Below, in pieces: positions 18,619 to 27,127 of a DNA stretch of 64,000 nucleotides. The DNA is taken from the NCBI RefSeq assembly GCF_024281235.1, contig NZ_JAHWXY010000012.1:1-64000 (forward strand), given 5' to 3'. Position 1 is the stretch's first letter; each line of letters opens with the position of its first letter. Source of the stretch: Shinella daejeonensis (lineage in GTDB: Bacteria; Pseudomonadota; Alphaproteobacteria; Rhizobiales; Rhizobiaceae). The notes under the pieces are model-generated. The model ran no database searches. It worked only from the letters and a program-made list of their open reading frames with translations, and had not been told where the DNA came from. The position numbers were made by a program, and so were the translations under genes.

Positions 18619-18646
18619 ACAAATGTCTAATTGATTTATCATATGT
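18619..18646. promoter_or_regulatory. 28-bp palindromic operator between the divergent SDR genes
   Basis: ACAAATG, 14 bp, CATATGT, with AAT and ATT at the symmetric inner positions. It lies 66 bp upstream of the SmoS-like gene and 104 bp upstream of the second SDR gene, so it could control both. It matches the pattern of the sites at 10225, 22438 and 22493. Confidence 0.65.
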
Positions 18647-18750
18647 TGCACACTAAACTCCCTTGCGCCGCCCGCCCATCGTCTTGACGACGAAGCGTCG
18701 GGCGGCCGGATCCCCCGTTACCAACCCGTTTTCCCCGAGGAGGAGAATGC

Positions 18751-19530
18751 ATGTCCATCAGCAACGCCCTGTCGCCTTTCCGAAAAGACCTGTTCCAGGG
18801 CAAGACCGTGCTCGTCTCCGGCGCCACGAGCGGTATCGGCATCGAGCTTGCACGGGGGTTTGCGGCCCTGTCCGCCACCGTCATCGCGACCGGAACGTCT
18901 AGGGAGAAGCTGGATCGCGAGAGCGGCCGGCCGGAAAATGCCGGGATCGAATTCCGCCAACTGGACGTGCGCGACGAAAGCACCGTGAATGCGCTCATGT
19001 CGGACCTCGACCGTCTCGACGTGCTGGTGAATTGCGCCGGCATCAGCCATGGAGGCGCCGAACTCGACGACATGACCAGATTCGCCGATGTGATCGACGT
19101 AAACCTCGTCGCCATGATGCGCATGGCGCAGGCCGGCCGCAAGCTGTTGTCCGCCTCCCGGGGAACGATCATCAACATCTCGTCGATGCTGAGCTACCTC
19201 GTCGAGGGGAAATCCAACGTGGTGGGCTATACCGCCAGCAAGACGGGCGTGCTCGGGCTGACGCGGGCTCTTGCGCATTCCTACGGGCAGGACGGCATCC
19301 GCGTGAACGCGATCTCGCCGGGATACCACAAGACGGACATGACGAAGCCGCTGTGGAGCAGGCCGGAAAGCGAGGCGCTGGTCGCCGGCCGAACGGCGCT
19401 CCAGCGCTGGGGCACCACCGCCGATCTGGTTGGTTATGCGGTGTTTCTCGCTTCGCCGGCGGCGGAATATATCACGGCGACCGATCTTCCAGTCGATGGC
19501 GGCTACGTCGTCGGCAATGTCGTCTTCTGA
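18751..19530 (+). CDS. Short-chain dehydrogenase/reductase
   Basis: A 259-residue classical SDR with cofactor loop SGATSGIG (23-30), NCAG in place of the usual NNAG (95-98), catalytic Ser144/145, Tyr160 and Lys164 (YTASK) and a C-terminal DLPVDGGYVVG. A strong ribosome-binding site, AGGAGGAG, precedes ATG at 18751. It is distinct from the divergent SmoS-like enzyme, so the pathway may need two oxidoreductase steps or an alternative substrate isomer. The substrate is not recognisable from the sequence. Confidence 0.85.
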   Translation: MSISNALSPFRKDLFQGKTVLVSGATSGIGIELARGFAALSATVIATGTSREKLDRESGRPENAGIEFRQLDVRDESTVNALMSDLDRLDVLVNCAGISHGGAELDDMTRFADVIDVNLVAMMRMAQAGRKLLSASRGTIINISSMLSYLVEGKSNVVGYTASKTGVLGLTRALAHSYGQDGIRVNAISPGYHKTDMTKPLWSRPESEALVAGRTALQRWGTTADLVGYAVFLASPAAEYITATDLPVDGGYVVGNVVF

Positions 19531-19542
19531 CCCGGCGAAGGA

Positions 19543-19570
19543 AACCGGCCGGGTCATGGCCCGGCCGGTT
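19543..19570. terminator. Hairpin between convergent SDR and permease genes
   Basis: AACCGGCCGGG and CCCGGCCGGTT form a perfect 11-bp stem with a 6-nt loop, 13 bp after the SDR stop codon and 23 bp after the permease stop codon on the other strand. There is no clear T-run on either strand, but the position and symmetry suit a bidirectional terminator. Confidence 0.6.
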
Positions 19571-19592
19571 CCGATCCACAAGCGACCCGATA

Positions 19593-20615
19593 TCAGGTGC
19601 GCGCGCCGGCCACCCGGTAGCGGTCGAGGGCCACCGCGCCGATGATGACGAACCCCTTGATGATGAACTGCCAGATATCGCTGACGCCGGTCAGGATGAG
19701 ACCGTTGGACAGGGCGGCGATGATCATCGCCCCGACGAGCGTTCCCCAGATCGAGCCCACGCCTCCGACAAAGCTCGTGCCGCCGAGGATGACGGCAGCG
19801 ATCGCGTCCAGTTCGTAGGACTGGCCCAGTTGAAGGCCGTTGGCGGCGTAGAGCCTGGCCGCCGACATCGCCCCGCCAAGGCCGGCAAGCAGGCCGGAAA
19901 CGCCGTAAACGAAAAGCAGGACCCACCAGACCTTGATGCCGGATAGCCGCGCGGCATCCGGATTTCCCCCCACCGCATAGATCCGCACGCCAAGCACGGT
20001 CCGCCGCAGGACGATCCAGGACACGACGACCGTCGCCAGCGCGATGACCATGAGCCACGGCACGCCGAACAGTGTCCCGTTGCCGATGAACGCGAACGAA
20101 AGGTCCGAGTTGAAGACGGTGTTATCACTGCCGAGGAAACGGGCGAAACCTCGCACCGCCGTCATCGAACCCAGCGTAACGATGAACGGAGGGAGCTTCG
20201 CGAAGGCGATCAGCGCGCCATTGACCGCGCCGAGCGCCAGACCGATCAGCAGGGCCGCCGGCAATCCCAGATGCTCCAGGCCGGGCATCAGCGACACCAG
20301 CAGGGCGGACATGGCCGATGCGGCGAGGATGGAGCCGACGGAAAGATCGATGCCGCCGGTCAGAATGACGAATGTCATGCCTGCGGCGAGCACCGTGTTG
20401 ATCGAGGCCTGCTGGGCGACGATGGACAGGTTTCCGATGGAAAGAAACCGGCCGGCCGCCCATGACAGCTCGCCCGTCTCCACATAGGAAGAGAGCACCT
20501 GGAAGAGCAATACGATCAGGATAAGGACGGGAAGCATGCCCGCCGCCTGGATCGTCGCCCCGACCGAGCGCTTCCGGATTTCAATCTGTTGTGTCGAAGT
20601 GTCTAGCGGTGTCAT
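19593..20615 (-). CDS. Sugar ABC transporter permease (RbsC-like)
   Basis: A 340-residue membrane protein of the ribose/xylose ABC permease family. It has about nine hydrophobic segments and the family signatures GGIDLSVGSILAASAMSALL, GLALGAVNGALIAFAKLPPF and YAVGGNPDAARLSG. It is the second gene after the ATPase gene on the minus strand, separated by 58 bp. Together with the divergent binding protein it forms a CUT2-type importer, a class that usually carries pentoses, hexoses or polyols without phosphorylation. Confidence 0.92.
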   Translation of the reverse strand: MTPLDTSTQQIEIRKRSVGATIQAAGMLPVLILIVLLFQVLSSYVETGELSWAAGRFLSIGNLSIVAQQASINTVLAAGMTFVILTGGIDLSVGSILAASAMSALLVSLMPGLEHLGLPAALLIGLALGAVNGALIAFAKLPPFIVTLGSMTAVRGFARFLGSDNTVFNSDLSFAFIGNGTLFGVPWLMVIALATVVVSWIVLRRTVLGVRIYAVGGNPDAARLSGIKVWWVLLFVYGVSGLLAGLGGAMSAARLYAANGLQLGQSYELDAIAAVILGGTSFVGGVGSIWGTLVGAMIIAALSNGLILTGVSDIWQFIIKGFVIIGAVALDRYRVAGART

Positions 20616-20673
20616 GTCGTTCCCATCGGATATGAATTCAGGCTAGCCTCATGATCGAGGTCCGGCGGCAAGT

Positions 20674-22179
20674 TCAGGCGGCGGTGGCGATCGCCATGAT
20701 GTTTTCCTGCGTGATTTCGGAGCCCTTGAGCGACCCGGCGACGCGCCCCTCGCGCATGACGATCACGCGGTCGCAAATCCCCACGATTTCCGCCAGTTCG
20801 GAGGAGATGACGGCCACCGCCATTCCCGATTTCGCGACTTCGTCGATAAGCTTGTAGATTTCGGACTTGGCGCCGATATCCACGCCGCGCGTCGGCTCAT
20901 CGAGGATCAGGAAGCGCGGGCCCGTTTCGAGCAGGCGCGCCAGAAGGACCTTCTGCTGGTTTCCGCCCGACAGGCCGCCGACGGCGGCATCGGAAGAGGC
21001 CGCCTTGATGTTGAGGGCGGCCGTCGCCTTCCGGCTGCGCCGGCGCGCCATGATCCGATCGAGGAATCCGAATTTCGAATCCTTCTCGATCACCCCGAGA
21101 TTGAGATTCTCCGAGACGCTCATGTCGAGGAACAGGCCAAGCTGCTTTCTATCCTCGGTGAGATAGGCGATGCCGGCTTTCTGCGCGTCGAGAGGGGTAC
21201 GGATATCGAGTGCCCGGCCCTCCAGTTCTATGGTTCCGCCCGCGCGGTGGTCGGCGCCATAGACGAGGCGGGCAAGTTCCGTCCGTCCCGCCCCGACCAG
21301 CCCGGCGATACCAAGCACTTCGCCATGGTGAACATCGAAGCTGCATCCATGGATCCGCCGTCCGTCGCCGACATCGCGGACGCGGACCGCAACCGTTCCC
21401 GGCCCCCCGCCGACGGAATGGGCCTTCTTGTAGAAAGAGCCGAGGTCGCGGCCGACCATCATCCGCACGACCGTTTCAGGCGCGATTTCCGGGCGATCGA
21501 GCGTTCCGACATACGCACCGTCCCGCAGGACCGAGACCCGGTCGGCGAGTTCGTAGACTTCGCTCATGCGATGGCTGATATATACGATCGCCATGCCCTC
21601 GGAGCGCAACTGACGCATCAGCTGGAACAACCGCTCCGTCTCCCGCTCCGACAGCGTGGTGGTCGGTTCGTCCATCACCAGTATCCGGCATTTGAAGTTC
21701 AGCGCGCGGGCGATCTCCACGAGTTGCCGCTCGGCGATCGAAAGCCGGGCGACCTTGTCACGGGGACCGAAGCTCGCGTTGAGCCGCCTCAGGATGTCGG
21801 CAGCCCCCGCTTCCATCGCCGAACGGCTGACGAAGCGATTTCGCGCGATCTCCCGGCCGAGATAGATGTTCTCGGCAACGGTCAGGTTGGGCGCCAGCGA
21901 CAGCTCCTGGTAGATGATGGAGATGCCGAGGGTCTGGGCCGACTGGGGACCGGTGATCGAAACGCGGTTTCGGTCGATGAAGATCGCGGAACCCGGATCG
22001 GGCAGATAGGCTCCCGACAGGATTTTCATGAGCGTGGACTTGCCCGCTCCATTTTCCCCCATGAGGGCATGGATTTCCCCCAGGCGAACATCGAGCGAGA
22101 CATTCGACAATGCCTGTATTCGCCCAAAGGTCTTGGAGACATTCTCCATCCGCAGATATGCGGTGTCGGCAGTGGTCAT
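20674..22179 (-). CDS. Sugar ABC transporter ATP-binding protein (RbsA-like)
   Basis: A 501-residue protein with two ABC domains, as in RbsA, XylG and MglA. The first has Walker [11 protein letters not shown]-loop [20 protein letters not shown] and Walker B ILVMDEP. The second has the degenerate Walker [10 protein letters not shown] and signature LSGGNQQKV. The start is ATG at 22179 after AAGGTGATCCCG; the open frame extends to 22425 without similarity. It leads a two-gene operon with the permease and is divergent from the binding-protein gene, sharing the operator-containing control region. Confidence 0.92.
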   Translation of the reverse strand: MTTADTAYLRMENVSKTFGRIQALSNVSLDVRLGEIHALMGENGAGKSTLMKILSGAYLPDPGSAIFIDRNRVSITGPQSAQTLGISIIYQELSLAPNLTVAENIYLGREIARNRFVSRSAMEAGAADILRRLNASFGPRDKVARLSIAERQLVEIARALNFKCRILVMDEPTTTLSERETERLFQLMRQLRSEGMAIVYISHRMSEVYELADRVSVLRDGAYVGTLDRPEIAPETVVRMMVGRDLGSFYKKAHSVGGGPGTVAVRVRDVGDGRRIHGCSFDVHHGEVLGIAGLVGAGRTELARLVYGADHRAGGTIELEGRALDIRTPLDAQKAGIAYLTEDRKQLGLFLDMSVSENLNLGVIEKDSKFGFLDRIMARRRSRKATAALNIKAASSDAAVGGLSGGNQQKVLLARLLETGPRFLILDEPTRGVDIGAKSEIYKLIDEVAKSGMAVAVISSELAEIVGICDRVIVMREGRVAGSLKGSEITQENIMAIATAA

Positions 22180-22437
22180 CGGGATCACCTTGTCAGATAA
22201 GGCTTCTATCGGGCTTCGCGGCTTTCCGTTCCGCGACGGAACCCGGCGGCCAGCGCCTCCCGGCCTTTCGATGCGACACGAAAAACAGATGCGGATGTCA
22301 TAGGCGCTCACTCCTCCAGCGACACGACGCAGGACCCCGCCTCTCATCCCGCCATCAGTCCTCCCCGATAGCGGATCCTTGAGGCCGGCCCTTCGCCCGA
22401 TGACGAAACTATCCGTCAGCGGCAATCACTGTCAACG

Positions 22438-22465
22438 ACTTTTGATGAATAGATTTTACAAAAGT
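22438..22465. promoter_or_regulatory. 28-bp palindromic operator A of the ABC importer
   Basis: ACTTTTG, 14 bp, CAAAAGT, with perfect 7-bp arms. The arms match those of the site upstream of the E1 gene except for the first base. Its centre is 55 bp from that of operator B, so both sites face nearly the same side of the helix, as expected for a tetrameric SorC-type protein. Confidence 0.68.
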
Positions 22466-22492
22466 TGCATTTCACGCAATTCATCAATTGAA

Positions 22493-22520
22493 ACATTTGT
22501 CGATTAGATTACGCATATGT
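22493..22520. promoter_or_regulatory. 28-bp palindromic operator B of the ABC importer
   Basis: ACATTTG, 14 bp, CATATGT, with inner ATT/ATT symmetry. It ends one base before the TTGACT element of the likely promoter of the binding-protein gene, so binding there should affect that promoter directly. Confidence 0.65.
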
Positions 22521-22612
22521 CTTGACTCTCTGTGACCAGCGCCCATAGCTTGCGCACGGGAGTCCGGACAGGCCGCATCCTGCGGGCCTGCCAAGCCAGG
22601 AGGAGCCAGCCC

Positions 22613-23548
22613 ATGAAACTGAAATTGCTTTTCGCCGCAGCGCTCGCAGCCACCGCCATCGTCTCGCCAGCGCATGCGAAGACCCTGTCCAAGATCGGCG
22701 TTTCCGTCGGCTCGCTGGGCAATCCCTTCTTCACCGCCATTTCCCGTGGCGTCGAAACGGAAGCGAAAAAGATCAACCCGGACGTCAAGGTCACCGTGGT
22801 CGCCTCCGACTACGACCTGTCGAAGCAGATGCAGCAGATCGACAGCTTCGTGGCGGCGGGTGTCGATTTCATCGTTCTTGACGCGGTCGATCCGCGCGCC
22901 CTTGGCGCCGCCATCAAGCGCGCCCAGGCGGCCGGCATCTTCGTCGTCGGCGTCGACGAGGAAGCGGAAGGCGAAGACGCCATCTTCATGACGGACAATG
23001 TCGCAGCCGGAGAAATGTCCTGCCAGTACATCGTCGACCGGCTCAACGGCGAAGGCAATGTGGTGATCATCAACGGTCCGCAGGTTTCGTCCGTCGTCGC
23101 CCGGATCAAGGGCTGCAACCAGGCATTCGAGAAAGCCCCCGGCATCAAGGTGCTTTCCAGCGATCAGGACGGAAAGGGATCGCGCGACGGCGGCCTTGCG
23201 GTCATGCAGGCCCTCATGGTGCGCTTCCCGAAGATCGACGCGGTTTTCGGCATCAACGACCCCTCCTCGATCGGCGCCTCGCTGGCGATGCGGCAGGTCA
23301 ATCGCGACGACTTCTTCATCACCAGCGTCGACGGCTCCCCCGACGTCGAGGAGGCGATCAAGGACCCGGCCACGAAGATCCACGCCTCGGCATCCCAGGA
23401 CCCTTACGAAATGGCGGTGCGGGCCGTGCGGGCAGGAAACGACCTGTTGAACGGCAAGCAGCCGGAACAGGTGAAGACACTGCTCACACCGGTTCTCATC
23501 ACCCCGGACAATGTGTCCGGTCACAAGGGCTGGAACGCCGCCGAGTAA
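22613..23548 (+). CDS. Sugar ABC transporter substrate-binding protein (RbsB-like)
   Basis: A 311-residue periplasmic sugar-binding protein of the ribose-binding (Peripla_BP_4) family. The signal peptide MKLKLLFAAALAATAIVSPA is followed by SKIGVSVGSLGNPFFTAISR; the ligand-binding ADYDL-type strand appears as ASDYDLSKQMQQIDSFVAAG. The start is ATG at 22613 behind CCAGGAGGAGCC; the open frame to 22532 was rejected. It delivers the substrate to the RbsA/RbsC-like pair encoded divergently. The sequence does not name the sugar. Confidence 0.92.
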   Translation: MKLKLLFAAALAATAIVSPAHAKTLSKIGVSVGSLGNPFFTAISRGVETEAKKINPDVKVTVVASDYDLSKQMQQIDSFVAAGVDFIVLDAVDPRALGAAIKRAQAAGIFVVGVDEEAEGEDAIFMTDNVAAGEMSCQYIVDRLNGEGNVVIINGPQVSSVVARIKGCNQAFEKAPGIKVLSSDQDGKGSRDGGLAVMQALMVRFPKIDAVFGINDPSSIGASLAMRQVNRDDFFITSVDGSPDVEEAIKDPATKIHASASQDPYEMAVRAVRAGNDLLNGKQPEQVKTLLTPVLITPDNVSGHKGWNAAE

Positions 23549-23556
23549 CCGCTTCC

Positions 23557-23581
23557 GCCGGCGGGGGAAGGCCCCGCCGGC
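23557..23581 (+). terminator. Hairpin after the sugar-binding-protein gene
   Basis: GCCGGCGGGG and CCCCGCCGGC form a 10-bp GC stem with a 5-nt loop, 8 bp after the stop codon. The T-run is missing, so this is a plausible but imperfect intrinsic terminator. Confidence 0.55.
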
Positions 23582-23803
23582 ACCCCTTGCGGCCGCAAGC
23601 CGGCGCGGCCCCTTCACCCGGCCCACCGGCCGGTCTGCCCGCCACTGTTGCAAATCCGCAAGATTTCCCGCGCTTCGATCCCGCAAGCCGGCAAAGATCG
23701 GCGCAAGCCGATTCCCCTTTCCGGCGGGCTGCGCTATGGCCTTTGCGAACCCGGCGCAAGGCATTTCCCCGCCGCCGCATCGAAGCCCGAGGATAAGACG
23801 TCC

Positions 23804-24139
23804 ATGAAGTCCCGCATTGCAATCCTGGCAGGCCTCGCGCTTGCCGCCGCAGGCTGCACCACCGCCTCCGTTGCCTCCAATCCGCTCCAGGCGCGCTGGA
23901 ACGGCAAGACGGCCGGCAGTTTCTTCGCCGCCTATGGTCCGCCGCTGTCGGACATGGAAGGCCCCGGCGGGACGACGCTCTACAAATGGCGCGGGGGCTA
24001 TGCCAAGGGCCGCTCCTGCCAGGTGGACCTCACCGTCGACGGCGACTATCGCATTCGCACCATCCGCGCGGCCGTCGACCGCCCGGACCCCAAAGGCGGC
24101 CCCTCCCATTGCGAGAAAGTGCTGGACGCCGCCGGCTGA
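23804..24139 (+). CDS. Small lipoprotein of unknown function
   Basis: A 111-residue protein with a lipoprotein signal, MKSRIAILAGLALAAAGC, so it should be lipid-anchored in the envelope. The mature part, with TAGSFFAAYGPPLSDMEGPG and GTTLYKWRGGYA, resembles short uncharacterised lipoproteins of alphaproteobacteria that carry a YGxP...YxW signature. The start is ATG at 23804 (GAGGATAAGACGTCC before it); the longer frame from 23648 adds no lipobox context. A strong terminator follows at once, so it is probably a single-gene unit. Confidence 0.7.
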   Translation: MKSRIAILAGLALAAAGCTTASVASNPLQARWNGKTAGSFFAAYGPPLSDMEGPGGTTLYKWRGGYAKGRSCQVDLTVDGDYRIRTIRAAVDRPDPKGGPSHCEKVLDAAG

Positions 24140-24165
24140 CCGGACATGCCGCACGAAAGACGCAG

Positions 24166-24191
24166 GACCGCGCCAATCCGCGCGGTCTTTT
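24166..24191 (+). terminator. Rho-independent terminator after the small lipoprotein gene
   Basis: GACCGCGC and GCGCGGTC form an 8-bp stem with a 6-nt loop, followed directly by TTTTC. Confidence 0.8.
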
Positions 24192-24257
24192 CATTTGCGC
24201 CACGGCCGGACGGGCGGCAGGCAAGCGCAAAGACAATATTCCGGCGGGGAAAACGGA

Positions 24258-24332
24258 TGGCTGGGGCGCCTGGATTCGAACCAGGGAATGGCGGTACCAA
24301 AAACCGCTGCCTTACCGCTTGGCTACGCCCCA
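24258..24332 (-). tRNA. tRNA-Gln(TTG)
   Basis: On the minus strand the sequence folds as a full 75-nt tRNA: acceptor TGGGGCG/CGCCCCA, discriminator G, CCA encoded at 24258-24260, T stem-loop CTGG-TTCGAAT-CCAG and anticodon stem GCGGT/ACCGC around the loop TTTTGGT, which gives anticodon TTG. Anticodon and discriminator base both fit glutamine. Confidence 0.95.
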
Positions 24333-24731
24333 ACGCGGCGCGGGCGGCGCGAGCGGCCCGGGCGGGAAGCTGATAGCAAAGCCGAACGCATCGGACAACG
24401 GCTAAGTTACCCCCTCTAACGATTCCGGTTCTCACAGAAGCGGTAGAACCGCCCTATCTATTTGTTTTTGCTTTATTTTCGGAAGAAAAACCGCTGCACA
24501 CTTTTGCTGGAAATGCTCTCGGACACAGTCTTCCACAGGCGCCGGCCCTTGCGGCAATGTCTGCGGACGCCGGAACGGCGGCCGGGACGTCTGGCGGGCG
24601 CCGCCCCGCTTTCCGGCCGCTCCCTCTTTGGCATGCGAGTTCCGACAAATGCGCTTGGCAGGCGGGAACGGCGCCGATAGGGTCCCGTGAAACCGGCCAT
24701 CGTGGCCGGAACCATCCTCCAGGAGCCTGCC
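24333..24731. other. Intergenic region between tRNA-Gln and the cupin gene
   Basis: This 399-bp stretch has no supported gene. It holds one copy of the dispersed palindromic repeat (24474-24519) and a small dyad, GGTTCT/AGAACC, near 24426-24450. The right 200 bp are GC-rich and show nothing recognisable. Confidence 0.5.
24474..24519 (+). repeat. Dispersed rhizobial intergenic repeat (copy 1)
   Basis: The segment contains AAAACCGCTGCACACTTTTG and CTGGAAATGCTCT, the core of a family also present at 26924, 27518, 30991, 49481, 49536 and 51436. Confidence 0.7.
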
Positions 24732-25028
24732 ATGCCCCCGTTTCGCGCGCGTCCGCCAGCCGTTTCCACCGTCCTTCTCGACGATGCGATGGTGCGCGTG
24801 ACGCGCTGGGATTTCGAGCCGGGGGCCGACACCGGCCATCACGTCCACGGCCTGGGCTATGTCGTCGTGCCGATGACGGATTGCGAGTTCCTCATCGAGG
24901 AGGAAACGGGCGAAAGGCGGGTGCATACGAAGGCCGGCGCGGTCTACCGGCGAGAGGCCGGCGTGGCGCATAACGTCGTCAACGGCGGCAAACAGCCGAT
25001 GAGCTTCATCGAAATCGAATACAAGTGA
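24732..25028 (+). CDS. Cupin-domain protein
   Basis: A 98-residue single-domain cupin. The first metal motif is GADTGHHVHGLGYVVVPMTD and the second AGVAHNVVNGG. ATG at 24732 was chosen for the CAGGAGCCTGCC site in front of it. Such small cupins bind a metal and act as enzymes or sensors; the substrate is unknown. It lies 7 bp before the metallo-beta-lactamase-fold gene on the same strand, so the two are likely co-transcribed. Confidence 0.8.
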   Translation: MPPFRARPPAVSTVLLDDAMVRVTRWDFEPGADTGHHVHGLGYVVVPMTDCEFLIEEETGERRVHTKAGAVYRREAGVAHNVVNGGKQPMSFIEIEYK

Positions 25029-25035
25029 GCCGGCC

Positions 25036-25971
25036 GTGAGCGACGACAGCGAAAACAGACCGCATTTCGACCTCGACTTCCGCCCGGCCCATGGCGAGAG
25101 CGTGCCGGTGGCCCCGAACGTCGAGCGCATCACGGTCAACAACCCCGGCCCCTTCACCTTCCATGGCACCAACAGCTATATCGTCGGCGACCGGTCCGTG
25201 GCGGTCATCGACCCCGGGCCGGAGGACGACGCGCATTTTTCCGCGCTGATGGCGGCGCTTGCGGGCCGCGAGGTCACCCATATCCTCGTCAGCCATACCC
25301 ATCGCGACCATGCGCCGCTCGCCCGCCGGCTCAAGGCGGAGACCGGCGCGCTGATCGTCGCCGAAGGTCCCCATCGCGCATCGCGCGAATTGCATGCCGG
25401 CGAGACGAACCCGTTTGCCGAAAGCTCCGATACCGGCTTTTCTCCCGACCGGGCGATCCGCCATGGCGAAAAGGTGGAAGGCGACGGCTGGGCGATGACG
25501 GCGCTGCTGACGCCCGGCCATACCGCCAATCACGCCGCCTTCGCCCTCGACGGGCCGGAGGGCATCCTGTTTTCCGCCGATCACGTCATGGCCTGGGCGA
25601 CGACGATCGTCGCCCCGCCGGACGGCTCGATGGCGGACTATATGGCCTCTCTCGACATGCTGCTCCTGCGTGACGACCGCCTGTATCTTCCCGGTCACGG
25701 CGGGCCGGTGCGCCAGCCGTCCGCTTTCCTGCGCGGACTGCGCACCCACCGGCGCATGCGCGAACGGGCGGTGCGCGAGCGCATCCGCGCCGGCGACCGG
25801 AAGATCCCCGACATGGTGCGGGCCATCTACCGCGACACGGACCCGCGCCTGCATGGGGCGGCCGCCCTTTCGGTGCTCGCGCATCTGGAGGATCTCGTCG
25901 CCCGCGGCGACGTCGTGACCGAGGGGCCGCCCGCGCTCGGCGGGCTCTATTTCCCCGCAGCCGGCGGCTGA
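25036..25971 (+). CDS. Metallo-beta-lactamase-fold hydrolase (LACTB2-like)
   Basis: A 311-residue protein with the MBL motif SHTHRDH (86-92), downstream metal-site regions LLTPGHTANHAAF and SADHVMAW, and a C-terminal winged-helix-like segment. This plan matches the LACTB2/RNase Z-related family, whose members hydrolyse thioesters, phosphodiesters or RNA. Start GTG at 25036, 7 bp after the cupin stop. The role here is unknown. Confidence 0.85.
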   Translation: MSDDSENRPHFDLDFRPAHGESVPVAPNVERITVNNPGPFTFHGTNSYIVGDRSVAVIDPGPEDDAHFSALMAALAGREVTHILVSHTHRDHAPLARRLKAETGALIVAEGPHRASRELHAGETNPFAESSDTGFSPDRAIRHGEKVEGDGWAMTALLTPGHTANHAAFALDGPEGILFSADHVMAWATTIVAPPDGSMADYMASLDMLLLRDDRLYLPGHGGPVRQPSAFLRGLRTHRRMRERAVRERIRAGDRKIPDMVRAIYRDTDPRLHGAAALSVLAHLEDLVARGDVVTEGPPALGGLYFPAAGG

Positions 25972-26883
25972 TCAGCCGCCGGCGATGCCCAGAAGCTCGG
26001 CGTCGAGCGCCTTCAGATAATCCTCGACGAACGCATCGCCGAGGCCAAGGTCATGCGGACCGTAGCGGGAGGCCGCGCGCATATCGACCAGCGTCGTCTC
26101 CGCCTCTTCCCGGAGGCGGATGACGAGATCGAAGCGGAAGCCGGCGACAGGCGAGCGCCATTCCCCCTGGAGGAGAACGTCGTTCGGGCCTTCGACCCGG
26201 GGGCCGAGCGGCATCTCCAGCGGGCGCGCCTCCGGGATCGGCACCTCCGCCAGCAGATCCGCACCGGGGCGGACCTCGCCCGACGGCACGACGAGGTCCT
26301 CCAGATCGGTCAGGATATTGTCGAGCCCTTCCTCGCGGGCGATCGTGACGCCATAGGCGGCGGCGACCTTGCGCACCCCCTGGTAGACGCGGTCGAGCGC
26401 GCCATCATAGCGCCGGCCGGCCAGCCCCGGATAGGCCGCCGCCTGCACGGCGCGGTCGCGCGCGGTCACCGCATGGCGCGGCGGCAGCCAGTCCTGATCG
26501 GCGGCGGGCTCCTGAAGCCAGCGGGGCGGCGCGGCGACGTCCGTCGTCACATCGTAGAGCGGCGGGCGCTGCTGATAGGCCAGCGTGAAAATTCCGGTGG
26601 CGCCGAGCGGCAGCAGCGACAATAGCAGCGCGGTAAAGGCCGCCTTGCCGCCGCGCGCGCCGACCTGCCACAGCTGCACCAGCCCGATCACGGCCAGCAG
26701 CGCCGCGACGGCGGCCAAACCGGCGGAAAACAGCGCAAGCGCCAGGAAATGCGGCGTCGTCAGCGGCCCGAAGCGATGCGAGAGGCCTGCCGCAAGAAAG
26801 AGCAGGCAGGCGATCAGCGCCATCCGGCGCGACCAATGCGCCGCGTGGGAAAAGGGCCTTTCGTACCGGATGGTGATCGTCAT
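25972..26883 (-). CDS. DUF1499 membrane protein
   Basis: A 303-residue protein. Residues 20-105 contain three hydrophobic segments; the C-terminal half has the DUF1499 pattern QRPPLYDVTTDVAAPPRWLQ and VDMRAASRYGPHDLGLGDAF. The family is widespread in alphaproteobacteria and lacks a known function. It is convergent with the MBL-fold gene, whose stop codon it abuts. Confidence 0.82.
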   Translation of the reverse strand: MTITIRYERPFSHAAHWSRRMALIACLLFLAAGLSHRFGPLTTPHFLALALFSAGLAAVAALLAVIGLVQLWQVGARGGKAAFTALLLSLLPLGATGIFTLAYQQRPPLYDVTTDVAAPPRWLQEPAADQDWLPPRHAVTARDRAVQAAAYPGLAGRRYDGALDRVYQGVRKVAAAYGVTIAREEGLDNILTDLEDLVVPSGEVRPGADLLAEVPIPEARPLEMPLGPRVEGPNDVLLQGEWRSPVAGFRFDLVIRLREEAETTLVDMRAASRYGPHDLGLGDAFVEDYLKALDAELLGIAGG

Positions 26884-26923
26884 CGCCTCGCCGTCCTTCC
26901 CGCCTCCGTTTCCTTGTTTTACG

Positions 26924-26970
26924 CCATTCCGGACGGAAAGCCGCTTCGCACTTTTCCTGGAATTGCTTTA
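26924..26970 (+). repeat. Dispersed rhizobial intergenic repeat (copy 2)
   Basis: Contains GGACGGAAAGCCGCTTCGCA and CTTTTCCTGGAATTGCTTTA, between the DUF1499 gene and the next plus-strand gene. Confidence 0.7.
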
Positions 26971-27127
26971 GCGCAGGATGGCGCGCATTTCCATCCGGCC
27001 GACGCCGGCCCCCTCCTTCATGCGCCCGCCGAAGGCCGCCCTTCGGCGCTTCTGCGACCGGTTGCCGCAAAAATGCCATGCTCGTTAACAAATCTTTCCG
27101 AATCCGGGGGACAAAAAGGAGACGAAG

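Larger units (their letters stand above)
22180..22612. promoter_or_regulatory. Divergent control region of the sugar ABC importer
   Basis: This 433-bp gap has no gene. An AT-rich core at about 22430-22520 carries two 28-bp palindromes. A TTGACT element at 22522-22527, about 16-17 bp from a CATAGCT at 22544-22550, may be the promoter of the binding-protein gene. The left 250 bp are the long leader of the ATPase gene and show only a small hairpin (TTCCGT/ACGGAA). Confidence 0.5.
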
